Below are positions 1-8,017 of a stretch of 22,579 nucleotides of DNA, piece after piece. Origin of the DNA: UBA1146 sp963854815 (lineage in GTDB: Bacteria > Planctomycetota > UBA8108 > UBA1146). The position numbers and the translations under genes are program-made. Location: contig CAWLAN010000029.1 of assembly GCA_963854815.1 (NCBI GenBank), positions 1-22,579 on the forward strand, given 5' to 3'. The notes beneath the pieces are model-generated. The model saw nothing but the letters and a program-made list of their open reading frames with translations. It had not been told where the DNA came from and did not search any database. Position 1 is the stretch's first letter, and every line of letters begins with the position of its first letter.

Positions 1-697
1 TTGCCGCGAGGGTCGCTCCAATCATTGCCCGAACCGGACCGTGCTCGGCATCGTCGGTCGCGATGGTTGCTTCGCTGAATCTTTCTTGTTGCCAGCGACC
101 AATCTGCTGGAAGTGCCGCAACATGTACCCGATGAGTGCAGCGTCTTCACCGAGCCGCTGGCGGCCGCCATGCGCATCCTCGAACAGGTTTCCTTCATTC
201 CCGGGGATCGCTGGCTGGTGGTCGGGGATGGGCGTCTCGGTCAACTGGTGGCGCGGGTGGTCGCCGCGACCGGTGTCGATCTGATGGTGCTGGGAAGACA
301 CGAACGCAAGCTGGCGCTGCTGGCTGGGCATGGCATCGAGGTCACCGAAGATGCAGGTTCGCTCGAGGGCGCCGGTTTCGATGGGGCCATCGAGTGCAGC
401 GGCAATGCCTCCGGTTTCGCTGTGGCACGCAAGGCTCTGCGGCCGGGCGGCACCCTGGTACTCAAGAGTACCTACGCCGGTGATCTTGACTGCGATGCAT
501 CAGCGCTGGTGGTCGATGAGATCCAGCTGATCGGATCCCGCTGTGGTCCGTTCCGGCCCGCCCTGGCGGCACTCGCCGATGGATCGATCGATCCGCGCGA
601 TCTGATCGATGAGCAATTGGCGCTCTCCGAGGGGGTTCAGGCGCTGGACAAAGCGGGCGAAAAAGGGCTCCTGAAGGTACTTCTGCGCCCCTCCTGA
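1..697 (+). CDS. Zinc-type medium-chain alcohol dehydrogenase, 5' end cut by window
   Basis: The reading frame is open from base 2 to the TGA at 695-697, so the start lies outside the window. The first residues show Cys-x7-Cys, matching the third and fourth cysteines of the structural zinc lobe of zinc-dependent alcohol dehydrogenases, followed by the usual LGIVGRDGCFAE stretch. A Rossmann nucleotide-binding segment follows with a GDGRLG (GxGxxG) fingerprint near bases 223-240, then LGRHERKL and an ECSGN motif. The family (threonine, sorbitol and glucose dehydrogenase-like proteins) oxidises alcohols or polyols with NAD(P). The catalytic zinc ligands lie upstream and cannot be checked, so the substrate is unknown. 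The next gene starts 87 bases downstream on the same strand. I am confident of the superfamily but not of the reaction. Confidence 0.85.
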   Translation, partial: CREGRSNHCPNRTVLGIVGRDGCFAESFLLPATNLLEVPQHVPDECSVFTEPLAAAMRILEQVSFIPGDRWLVVGDGRLGQLVARVVAATGVDLMVLGRHERKLALLAGHGIEVTEDAGSLEGAGFDGAIECSGNASGFAVARKALRPGGTLVLKSTYAGDLDCDASALVVDEIQLIGSRCGPFRPALAALADGSIDPRDLIDEQLALSEGVQALDKAGEKGLLKVLLRPS

Positions 698-784
698 GTT
701 GCGCCCGCTGGCGCGGGGTGGACCTCATCGGCATTTCCATCCGATCCTTCTATGGCGAGTGAAGCGTTCGGAGGGAGTACGTCG

Positions 785-1363
785 ATGAAGATCCGCCCAT
801 GGAATCGTAGAGATGTTGATGGCGCCGATTCTTGCAGTCGAGTGCTGGAACTGTGGGAGGTCTTGCTCCAGCACGGCGAAAGCACACCGGTCCATCAGCA
901 CGATGATCGCGAAGAACTGGTCATCGCTCTGGAGGGACGTGGGGAAGTTCGCCGGCAAGATGTTGCGGTGGAACTGTTTCCTGGCCACGGAGTGGTGGTT
1001 CCGGCCGGCGTCACCCATTCCATCGTCAACGCTTCTGGATTCCCGCTGCGCGGCTTGACGGTGGCGATCCATCGCCCCTCGATCACGGTATTGAGTTCCG
1101 CGGCAAAGGTCTCGGCCGGAGAACTGGAACTGATGATCGATACGATCCCGGCCCAGATCGATCGTCCCAATGCTCTTCAGGCAATTATTCGGCTGTTCGA
1201 GACCGCCGGAAATCTATCAGAACAGATCGATGAGGCCATCGGGCTCGATACCGAGACCGGTCTGCGAACCCTCGAGGACATCGAGAAGCAGGTGATGGAC
1301 GCCATCGTCCGTATCGCCCGTGCCTACGAGGGCGGCTCGAATCTGTTGCCGCCGCCTTTCTAG
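785..1363 (+). CDS. Small single-domain cupin protein
   Basis: This 192-residue protein has both cupin motifs in standard form: G31-x5-H37-x-H39-x3-E43 and G67-x5-P-x-G-x2-H78-x3-N82, so the four metal ligands are probably His37, His39, Glu43 or Glu44 and His78. I chose the ATG at 785 because GGAGGGAG at 770-777 sits seven bases before it; an in-frame ATG at 752 would add eleven residues but lacks such a site. The cupin barrel ends near residue 95. The remaining C-terminal half is predicted helical and is not recognised. Cupins of this size are often metal-dependent sugar or small-molecule enzymes or sensors, and the substrate cannot be told here. The dehydrogenase gene upstream could share its transcript, but no shared pathway is evident. 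Confidence 0.85.
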   Translation: MKIRPWNRRDVDGADSCSRVLELWEVLLQHGESTPVHQHDDREELVIALEGRGEVRRQDVAVELFPGHGVVVPAGVTHSIVNASGFPLRGLTVAIHRPSITVLSSAAKVSAGELELMIDTIPAQIDRPNALQAIIRLFETAGNLSEQIDEAIGLDTETGLRTLEDIEKQVMDAIVRIARAYEGGSNLLPPPF

Positions 1364-1468
1364 CGTTTCTTTCTGGACCACCACTGGCCACCGGTAGCGA
1401 TCCGGGTGGGTACCGCCAGAAGTGGTGAGAATCGCCCTTTTCGACCAGAATCGGCCCGATGCGCTACT

Positions 1469-1497
1469 TTGACAGCGCCCCCGGCGGGGTGCAGAAT
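1469..1497 (+). promoter_or_regulatory. Candidate sigma70-type promoter for the recA run
   Basis: A perfect TTGACA hexamer at 1469-1474 is followed after 17 bases by CAGAAT at 1492-1497, which matches four of six positions of TATAAT. It lies about 170 bases before the likely TTG start of the first gene in the run. This is a pattern match only; no start site can be seen from sequence. Confidence 0.35.
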
Positions 1498-1650
1498 GGC
1501 TGGAGATCCGTTGTGCACTGGATGCGCCCGAGAGCCCGGGATGCTCCGCACTTCTGTAGTTACTTTTCCGGCGTGCAGACTCCCCCTCTCGAGTCTCGGT
1601 ATTTGTGGGGGGAATGCGTCGATCGCTGCCGCGGTGATCGGTGAGCGATC

Positions 1651-1656
1651 AGGAGG
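1651..1656 (+). promoter_or_regulatory. Ribosome-binding site AGGAGG that decides a TTG start
   Basis: AGGAGG lies eight bases before the TTG at 1665. An in-frame GTG at 1641 lies upstream of this site and would place it inside the gene, so TTG 1665 is the better start. Confidence 0.55.
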
Positions 1657-1664
1657 ATATCACC

Positions 1665-2264
1665 TTGACGAGCATCGGGGACAGCACCGAGGACAGCACC
1701 GACACCAGGTCTCATCGCCGGCCGGAGAAACGGGTCGAGTGCCGTTTGTGTGCGGTTCTTCGACGATCTTTTGACTCTCACCGCAACGTGATCTCAGGCT
1801 GGTTGCTGTTGCTGGTCATCGGACCGGCAATGTCGTTGGGTTGTGCCGGTAATGGTCAGCGAGCCACTTCAACCTGGATCAGCCCCGCCCAGCACGCGGT
1901 CTCCCAGGTCAACTGGATGAAGGCCCGCGCCGGCCAGCTGACGCCGGAGCAGGTATACCTTCTTCAACAACTGCCCTGGCGAGCCGATGGGGCTACCGAC
2001 GGGGATCGACAGAAGATGTTCGATCTGGATCGTGCTGGCCAGGCCCCGGGCCATCGCATCGGGCGCCAACGGGTACTGGGGAGACCGCGAGTGATGGACG
2101 CAGCCAGAGAAGAGTTGCGAGCGAGGCTCGAACGAGAAAAGCCTGCCTCGACAACGACGACCGAATCCAGAAGCAATGTGGAAAATGTTGGAACGAATTC
2201 CAGGGGAACGGAATCGACTCCGGTGACGACCGGGGCTCCGGGTGAGGATGGAGGACGTAGATGA
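1665..2264 (+). CDS. Hypothetical membrane-anchored protein coupled to recA
   Basis: This frame encodes 199 residues from TTG 1665. A polar N-terminus with a CRLC pair (residues 26-29) is followed by one hydrophobic segment at about residues 44-60 that ends in SLGCAG. That resembles a lipoprotein signal, but the lipobox is not canonical because Ser, not Leu, sits at -3. The rest is polar, with a Q/L-rich stretch (LTPEQVYLLQQLPW) and a Thr/Ser/Gly-rich tail, suggesting an exported, partly disordered domain. If it is a lipoprotein, the GTG at 1788 would give a more normal short signal peptide, but that codon lacks a good ribosome site. The stop overlaps the recA start as ATGA (2261-2264), so the two are probably translationally coupled. 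I do not recognise the family. Confidence 0.55.
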   Translation: MTSIGDSTEDSTDTRSHRRPEKRVECRLCAVLRRSFDSHRNVISGWLLLLVIGPAMSLGCAGNGQRATSTWISPAQHAVSQVNWMKARAGQLTPEQVYLLQQLPWRADGATDGDRQKMFDLDRAGQAPGHRIGRQRVLGRPRVMDAAREELRARLEREKPASTTTTESRSNVENVGTNSRGTESTPVTTGAPGEDGGRR

Positions 2265-3400
2265 GTAGTTTGAAACGCAAGGGGCGTGCAACTGGTGCCA
2301 GAGAAGCGACAAGCAAGGAGGCTGCGGCCAAAGAGGCTTCGCCGGTGGATTCGATCAAGGGGATCGATGGTCAACGCAAGCAGGCGCTCGATTTCGCGCT
2401 GCAACAGATACACAAGAAATGTGGCCAGGGCTCGATCATGGTGCTCGGTGACAAGTATTCTCAAGCAATCGATGTGATTCCGACCGGTTCGATCTCGCTC
2501 GATCGAGCTCTGGGTGTCGGGGGGCTGCCTCGTGCACGCGTGGTCGAGGTGTTCGGACCGGAGGCATCCGGCAAGACAACTCTAACTCTTCATGCCATCG
2601 CCAATGCTCAGAAGGCCGGTGGAGTTGCCGCCTTCATCGATGCCGAGCATGCGCTCGACCCGAGCTATGCTGGCAAACTCGGTGTCGATCTCGATAGTTT
2701 GCTGGTTTCTCAACCCGATAGTGGTGAACAGGCGCTCGAGATCGCAGAGATGCTGGTCGCATCGAGTGCCGTGGACATCGTCGTGATCGATTCGGTGGCG
2801 GCGCTGGTTCCACGCGCAGAACTCGAGGGATCGATGGGGGATGTTCATGTCGGACTGCAAGCGCGACTGATGAGCCAGGCGTTGCGTAAACTGACCGGTG
2901 TGATCCACCGCTCCAAGACCACGGTGGTCTTCATCAACCAGATTCGCGAGAAGATCGGTGTCATGTTCGGCAGCCCGGAAACCACAAGCGGTGGCAGAGC
3001 CCTCAAGTTCTATTCCTCGGTGAGGATTGATATCCGCCGTATCGGCGCCATCAAGACCGATGGGGAGTTCTCCGGGAACCGTACTGTCGCCAAGGTCGTC
3101 AAGAACAAGGTGGCGGCTCCTTTCCGCAAAGCGGAGTTCGACATCATCTTCGACATCGGAATCTCTTACCACGGGGATCTACTCGATGTCGGTGTTGAGG
3201 AGGAGTTGGTCAAGCGTGCCGGAACCTGGTACTCCATCGGAGAAGAGCGCATCGGCCAGGGGCGTGACCGCGCGGTGCAATTTTTGCGCGACCATCCGGA
3301 ACTCTCCGAGAGACTGGACAGGGAACTTCGATCTCGATTTTTCGATAAGCCGAAGCCCGAGAAAAAAACTGAAAAAGAAGAGGCACTCGTGAGCGAATAG
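2261..3400 (+). CDS. recA: RecA recombinase
   Basis: RecA forms ATP-dependent filaments on single-stranded DNA for homologous recombination and SOS induction. The 379-residue product has the Walker A loop GPEASGKT at residues 99-106, Walker B DIVVID at 172-177, and the FINQIREKIGVMFG signature with the L2 DNA-binding loop at about 224-250. Compared with E. coli RecA, homology begins near residue 34, so there is an extra N-terminal tail of about 33 residues rich in Lys, Ala and Glu. The C-terminal tail is charged (KPKPEKKTEKEE). ATG 2261 is supported by GGAGG at 2250-2254, six bases upstream. It overlaps the previous gene by four bases, and the next gene starts about 31 bases after its stop without a terminator, so recA appears to be internal to an operon. 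Confidence 0.98.
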   Translation: MSSLKRKGRATGAREATSKEAAAKEASPVDSIKGIDGQRKQALDFALQQIHKKCGQGSIMVLGDKYSQAIDVIPTGSISLDRALGVGGLPRARVVEVFGPEASGKTTLTLHAIANAQKAGGVAAFIDAEHALDPSYAGKLGVDLDSLLVSQPDSGEQALEIAEMLVASSAVDIVVIDSVAALVPRAELEGSMGDVHVGLQARLMSQALRKLTGVIHRSKTTVVFINQIREKIGVMFGSPETTSGGRALKFYSSVRIDIRRIGAIKTDGEFSGNRTVAKVVKNKVAAPFRKAEFDIIFDIGISYHGDLLDVGVEEELVKRAGTWYSIGEERIGQGRDRAVQFLRDHPELSERLDRELRSRFFDKPKPEKKTEKEEALVSE

Positions 3401-3431
3401 CCGCATTTGTGCCACCGGGAATCAGGTAGAG

Positions 3432-6400
3432 GTGTTGGAAAGAGAAGAGATGTATTCAGAGACTGCCAAACATCTTTGCGTCTCAGGTATTCGTTCGACC
3501 AGGAGGGAGAGGGGTTCGATGCTCCTCATCGCCCTGGCCGTGTTGACGCTTCTCTCCATCATCGCCGTGACCTTCGTCGCCTTGATGCGGCTGGAGTTGA
3601 AGGCGACCGAGAATTTTCGTGACCAGAAGCGAACCCGCTTACTGGCCAACTCTGCCGAATCCGCCGTGATCGCGATGCTCAGAAGCCGTCCCTTCTGGGA
3701 TGGGCATGTGGTTGCGAGTCGAACTCGTGCTCCATGGATTTATGGCATCATCGGTGGTGATGGAGAAACTCGTGTCGGCGGTATTCTCGATCTGAAAGAT
3801 GCTGACGAGGACGAGGCATCCCTCGGTGGCCTGTTGAATCGGGGCTCATATCCGGGGATTGGTGCGGGAACACCGGGACAGGATCGTTACCGGGTCAAAT
3901 TGATCGACACATCTGCACAGATCTATCTCAACGGACGGCAGGATACTCTCGCCGACATGTTAACCAATCTCGGTCAAGCCCTCGCCGGCGATGATCGCTA
4001 TGGTGTCAATCCACTGTGGACCGAACCCAATGAATCGGGCAGGTTGCTCAGGGGTGCCGATATCGTCCAGTTCAGAAACCGTCTGCCAGGTGGAAAGTTC
4101 TCGTCCAAGTCAGAGCTTGCTGCCCTGATCGGAAAGGAGAACCTGGCACTCATCTCCGATTTTGTCACCGCCCATGCGTGGGTGAATCGATACACCCAGA
4201 GATCGGGTGCAGGACGAGAGGTCAACAACCGGGTCGGGATTGGTCTCCAGGGTACCGGCGCATTGATTGGAACCACCGGCGTATCGCGCAACCTGCCACA
4301 GGATCCTCGAAGTCAGCGGGTGGTCGGCGCAGCGCAGCTGGTTGGTGAGGGCCGAGCGCCCATAAATATCAACACCGCTGCCGAGCCGGTATTGATCGCC
4401 ACATTGATGGGAGTGGGAGGGCGTCGCGCTTTCCCCTACATGAGCATCAACTCGCAGAGGCTCGAGCAGCCCAACCTCGGGGTGATCGACCTGGGTGGGG
4501 GTACTCTGGCACCGGTCAAAGAAGAGTTGAGCCTGATCCAGACACCTGTATGGGTCTATTCGCAACCGCTCTCTCTTGATATCGCGCGGAAGATCGCACG
4601 GGCGATCATCGCTCAGCGCAAGCAGCGGGCTTTCAAGCACTGGACCTCCCCCATCGGCAGTGGCGATGTCGGTTTTGAAGATTTCATCAATGGACTCGAT
4701 GACTCTTTCTTCCCTCCTGAACAAACCGTCTGGGTCATCAATCCCCAGTCGAGGGACACGACCAACTACTACGGAAGAATTCGGGAATCAGAAGGATCCG
4801 ATGAGATGTGGAATCGCGGTTATCCATCGGGAGAAAACGGCATCAGGACAGCACTCGGTCTGCCGAGGGGTGCACAAAGATCCTGGTACAAGGAGATGAT
4901 CCGTTCGGTGGTCATCGCCAATGCCAACCCCAATACCCGCATCAACAAGGTGAACTCTAACTTTCCCGCCTGGCGAGCGGTCGACAAGTCGGGACTGGTG
5001 AAACTCGATGTCGCCAATCGTGCTGACGTTCGATTGGGACATACCACCGAGTTCTGTTTCGACAGCAAGGGGATCTACGAGATCACCAGCCTGGCAGAGA
5101 TCACCGGAGCCGGCAATTCGAGCGAGCAGGTCTTCTCCGAGTCGATGCAGCGTAGCATCATCAAAGTCTTCGATGTCTACCATCACACGACTCAGGAACA
5201 GTTCGAGCAACCGTTTCGAGCGCTGGGACGAACCAGCAACGCTCGCGCCGGAGCCCGTGAGTATGTCACCACATGGCCAGATCCGATCGATGCCCTGCAA
5301 CCTGATTTCTATGTCGGGTCGACACAAGATGGCCGGGTCGAGATGTCGGGCGCCATCGATGGCCTGATGCAGGTTTCATCTCCAGCGGCGCGACTGTCTC
5401 GATGGTCTGCAAATCCTACGTTGCGTCTGGCACATACCTTCCGCTTCAGGGATGTAGAGTCTACGAACAACCTGGCGCGGTTGCTCAGAACTCGATCGAA
5501 CCCGGAGGCAAAGATCAAGGAACTGGGGAGAGTGCTCGATGCTGATTACGCCCAGAAGGGGTCGATCTATCGTCAGCGCTACTCTCGATATGTTTGGGGA
5601 GCCGATGAGAGCGCCATCGAGGACGAAAATATCGCCGAGCCGTTCGTCGATGAAGCGGCCCAGAACTCGGACCTGATGCCCGATGGCATCAACAGTAGCA
5701 TGTTTCGGACCTCGGCACTCGGTGGCCGATTCCTGCGTTTGCCGGCGCTTCGTTTCCGGCAGAATCCTGCCGACCAGGGAGCGGTGAACCGCAATTACAA
5801 CAACGACATCGGCAACTTGCCCTACTACAACGGCGCGGTGTCCTTCTGGGTCAAGATGGAATTCAATGGTGACGACCCGACCTTCTCCGGATTGATCGGC
5901 GCGACCCAGGTTCAGACCGAAGTGGGGCAGCAGCCGACCGATTCCGAGGGTTCCCAGTTCTGGATCTGGAAGAACACAGAGGGACAACTGCGCGTCTCGC
6001 GTCTCTACTACCACCAGGCCTTCGCCAAGGGTTTCACCGCTCAGGCGATACCCTTGATCGGAAATCAGGACGAGGTCGAGGCCGGAAACGAAGCCGAGAC
6101 CGATTCCCAGAAGTTCTGGGCTCGAAATGATGTTGTTGTGGATATATCGAAATGGCGGGCCCACGAGTGGCATCACCTGGCCATCTCCTACGATGACAAT
6201 TCAGCCACGGCTGGAATTCGGGTCTGGGTGGATCACCTTCAGGTCGATGCGGTCAATCACAATATCGGTGACGGCATGTTCTGCGCGCTCAACGAAGAGG
6301 TTCCAAAGGACCAGATTCAGGTGGCTGGCTTCTATCGTAATCAGGCGGTGGCGACCGAAGGGCTGTTCAAGTTCGGTACCAATTACGACCAGCTGGGAGC

Positions 6401-6965
6401 ATTGCGTTCCCCATCCATCAAGCGTGTGCTGGCCAATGCCACCATCGATGAGTTGCGCATATATCTGGGCCAGTACACCCAAGATGACAGCCGCGGTGGT
6501 GGGTACTTTTCCGAGCAGGAAGGGACCTATACCAATACCTTCCTGGTGCCGTTCCCCGATGGAGTGCAGAGGATGCGGATCCGGAACATGACCTGGACCC
6601 TCTATCAGCCGAAGATGTACGCCCAGAAGCCTGTCGACTGGGATGCCGAGACGATGAACGTCATCAACGTCAATGGTCAGCAGTCTGCGCGCAGACTGGG
6701 TGATCCGGGCGGGCTGGTGGGAGGCTCGGGTGATGGAGGACGAAACAATCAATTGATCGCCGGTGGTTGGCTTTACCCGACAGGAAGCCAGGACTACGGT
6801 GACAACTTCGATGTCGGGTTTCTTGGCTACGAGTTGAAGATGCGAGCTGCCTCGGCAACCGGAGATCATGCTGGTGATGCCATGGTCACACCGGCATTGG
6901 ACGATGTGACCCTGACGGTATACCTTCCGTCTGCCCAGTATCTGCTGACGGAGGTGATGGACTGA
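3432..6965 (+). CDS. Large GspK-like pseudopilin with C-terminal LamG-like domain
   Basis: This 1177-residue protein begins with a basic RRERG motif followed by a hydrophobic helix (about residues 29-52). The helix continues into a charged LELKATENF segment, as in type II secretion minor pseudopilins, and like GspK it lacks the usual Glu at +5. Residues about 205-250 (LPGGKFSSKSEL and following) and the ININTA helix-hairpin-helix at 311-330 are typical GspK features. Residues 440-790 are not recognised. Residues about 795-1010 look like a laminin-G/concanavalin fold: GAVSFWV near 800, EWHHLAISYDD at 912, and ATIDELRIYL near 1003. GspK proteins are usually about 330 residues, so the C-terminal two thirds is extra. 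An alternative start is ATG 3450. It lies 31 bases after recA and overlaps the next gene by TGATG. Export to the periplasm or surface is inferred. Confidence 0.8.
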   Translation: MLEREEMYSETAKHLCVSGIRSTRRERGSMLLIALAVLTLLSIIAVTFVALMRLELKATENFRDQKRTRLLANSAESAVIAMLRSRPFWDGHVVASRTRAPWIYGIIGGDGETRVGGILDLKDADEDEASLGGLLNRGSYPGIGAGTPGQDRYRVKLIDTSAQIYLNGRQDTLADMLTNLGQALAGDDRYGVNPLWTEPNESGRLLRGADIVQFRNRLPGGKFSSKSELAALIGKENLALISDFVTAHAWVNRYTQRSGAGREVNNRVGIGLQGTGALIGTTGVSRNLPQDPRSQRVVGAAQLVGEGRAPININTAAEPVLIATLMGVGGRRAFPYMSINSQRLEQPNLGVIDLGGGTLAPVKEELSLIQTPVWVYSQPLSLDIARKIARAIIAQRKQRAFKHWTSPIGSGDVGFEDFINGLDDSFFPPEQTVWVINPQSRDTTNYYGRIRESEGSDEMWNRGYPSGENGIRTALGLPRGAQRSWYKEMIRSVVIANANPNTRINKVNSNFPAWRAVDKSGLVKLDVANRADVRLGHTTEFCFDSKGIYEITSLAEITGAGNSSEQVFSESMQRSIIKVFDVYHHTTQEQFEQPFRALGRTSNARAGAREYVTTWPDPIDALQPDFYVGSTQDGRVEMSGAIDGLMQVSSPAARLSRWSANPTLRLAHTFRFRDVESTNNLARLLRTRSNPEAKIKELGRVLDADYAQKGSIYRQRYSRYVWGADESAIEDENIAEPFVDEAAQNSDLMPDGINSSMFRTSALGGRFLRLPALRFRQNPADQGAVNRNYNNDIGNLPYYNGAVSFWVKMEFNGDDPTFSGLIGATQVQTEVGQQPTDSEGSQFWIWKNTEGQLRVSRLYYHQAFAKGFTAQAIPLIGNQDEVEAGNEAETDSQKFWARNDVVVDISKWRAHEWHHLAISYDDNSATAGIRVWVDHLQVDAVNHNIGDGMFCALNEEVPKDQIQVAGFYRNQAVATEGLFKFGTNYDQLGALRSPSIKRVLANATIDELRIYLGQYTQDDSRGGGYFSEQEGTYTNTFLVPFPDGVQRMRIRNMTWTLYQPKMYAQKPVDWDAETMNVINVNGQQSARRLGDPGGLVGGSGDGGRNNQLIAGGWLYPTGSQDYGDNFDVGFLGYELKMRAASATGDHAGDAMVTPALDDVTLTVYLPSAQYLLTEVMD

Positions 6966-8017
6966 TGTTGTTGATGGGTTCGAGGAGACCTCGAGTGCGA
7001 AATTCTCCAACAGAACAAGGTGATCCAGCCGTGAGCAAACCGATGCTCACGATGGTGCTTGCATGCGTTGTGTTGTTGGTCACCAGCATGCTTGTTTCTG
7101 ATCGGGCACTGGCGCAGGGGGAGGGACGTGGCCCGGATGGGGAAGATCTGACCCTGCTGGAGTTCACAAAAATCCTGGTCACAAAAGGCGAGAAGAACGG
7201 CCGCTATTCGATCACGGTCACTGCCAGCGCTCCCAAGATTCCCGTCGGAACCAAAGTTGACCTTCTTTTGACCTGGCGAAGCCAGTTGATACAGACCTTC
7301 ACGATCACCATCCCTGCCAACAGAAAAGTACGCGAAGAATTTCTTGTCAAGGAACTGGAACCGACACCGGACAAGTACATGTTCCGGTCGGTGATCGACC
7401 CAAAAAAGCAGACGTCAAAGGTCAACAAGGATCTCGATAAGGATAAAGTTCTGTTTCCTCCCGCGGCTGCACCTTGGACCGAGTTTCATTTTGGTCATCA
7501 GTTTGTGATTGGCTCTGTCGAGGAGATCGAAGCTTCACTCAAGGAGATCCGTGCCTGGTTCGTCGAGCGTTACAAGAAGATGGCCAAGAAAGATGGTGAA
7601 GTGCGCGACGGTGCGAAAGCGGTCGAGGCTGGCACGGCCTATACCAGGCCCAACGGCGAGTTCGACGAGAAGAAGTGGCGTGATTTCATGGACAAGAAGG
7701 TGATCTCCGAACTTGTCGATATTCAGGAGGAGATCCGCAAGAACTTCCAGAACCCCAAGTTCCTGGCGCATCGGCTGGCGCTTTCTTACCTGCTAGAACT
7801 CTCGGTGGCGGTAGGGAAACGCACCACCAACGAGTCGAAAAAACTCTACACGGCTCAGGGCCTGAGTCCGTCATCACTCGATACGAAACCACAGAAACTC
7901 GATGTGAAGGTGAGATCTGGTCGCCGGATTCCACGCGGTTCCGATCTCAATGATCTCGTCCAGAAGGTCAACAAGTTGATCGGCATCACCCCCGAGGAGA
8001 GTGGGAGCGGATCATGA
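6965..8017 (+). CDS. Secreted protein of unknown family, first of two tandem paralogues
   Basis: The 350-residue product has a hydrophobic signal segment ending SDRALAQ, with a likely signal peptidase I cut after ALA. ATG 6965 overlaps the upstream stop (TGATG). However, the GTG at 7031 would give a standard signal peptide, and AAGGTG lies before it, so the true start is uncertain. The mature part opens with a beta-rich region (TVTASAPKIPVGTKVDLLLTW), followed by an APWTEFHFG motif and a long Lys/Glu-rich helical region containing EFDEKKWRDFMDKKV and SKKLYTAQGL. The same motifs recur in the downstream gene, so the two are duplicates. No catalytic motif is visible and I do not recognise the family. 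Its place directly after the GspK-like gene suggests an envelope or secretion-linked role, which is inference. Confidence 0.75.
   Translation: MLLMGSRRPRVRNSPTEQGDPAVSKPMLTMVLACVVLLVTSMLVSDRALAQGEGRGPDGEDLTLLEFTKILVTKGEKNGRYSITVTASAPKIPVGTKVDLLLTWRSQLIQTFTITIPANRKVREEFLVKELEPTPDKYMFRSVIDPKKQTSKVNKDLDKDKVLFPPAAAPWTEFHFGHQFVIGSVEEIEASLKEIRAWFVERYKKMAKKDGEVRDGAKAVEAGTAYTRPNGEFDEKKWRDFMDKKVISELVDIQEEIRKNFQNPKFLAHRLALSYLLELSVAVGKRTTNESKKLYTAQGLSPSSLDTKPQKLDVKVRSGRRIPRGSDLNDLVQKVNKLIGITPEESGSGS

Larger units (their letters stand above)
1364..1664. other. Gene-free interval upstream of the recA run
   Basis: I see no convincing gene here. A long imperfect hairpin spans 1380-1426, with outer arms ACCACT and AGTGGT and inner GGTA/TACC pairing. 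A short T run (CCCTTTT) follows about ten bases later, so it could be a weak terminator for the cupin gene. Further on lies a possible promoter at 1469-1497. Short open frames in this interval have no ribosome-binding sites and no recognisable content. No LexA-type operator could be recognised, although the regulatory site in this lineage may not follow a familiar consensus. Confidence 0.4.

Noticed and set aside
1406..1774. Open frame of 122 codons upstream of the recA run
   Set aside because: It overlaps the better supported gene starting at 1665 in another frame, has no ribosome site, and has the composition of a shadow frame.
2190..2203. Palindrome TGGAA-N4-TTCCA upstream of recA, considered as a damage-response operator
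   Set aside because: It lies inside the coding part of the upstream gene, occurs once, overlaps a simple GAATTC, and does not match a LexA box that I can name.
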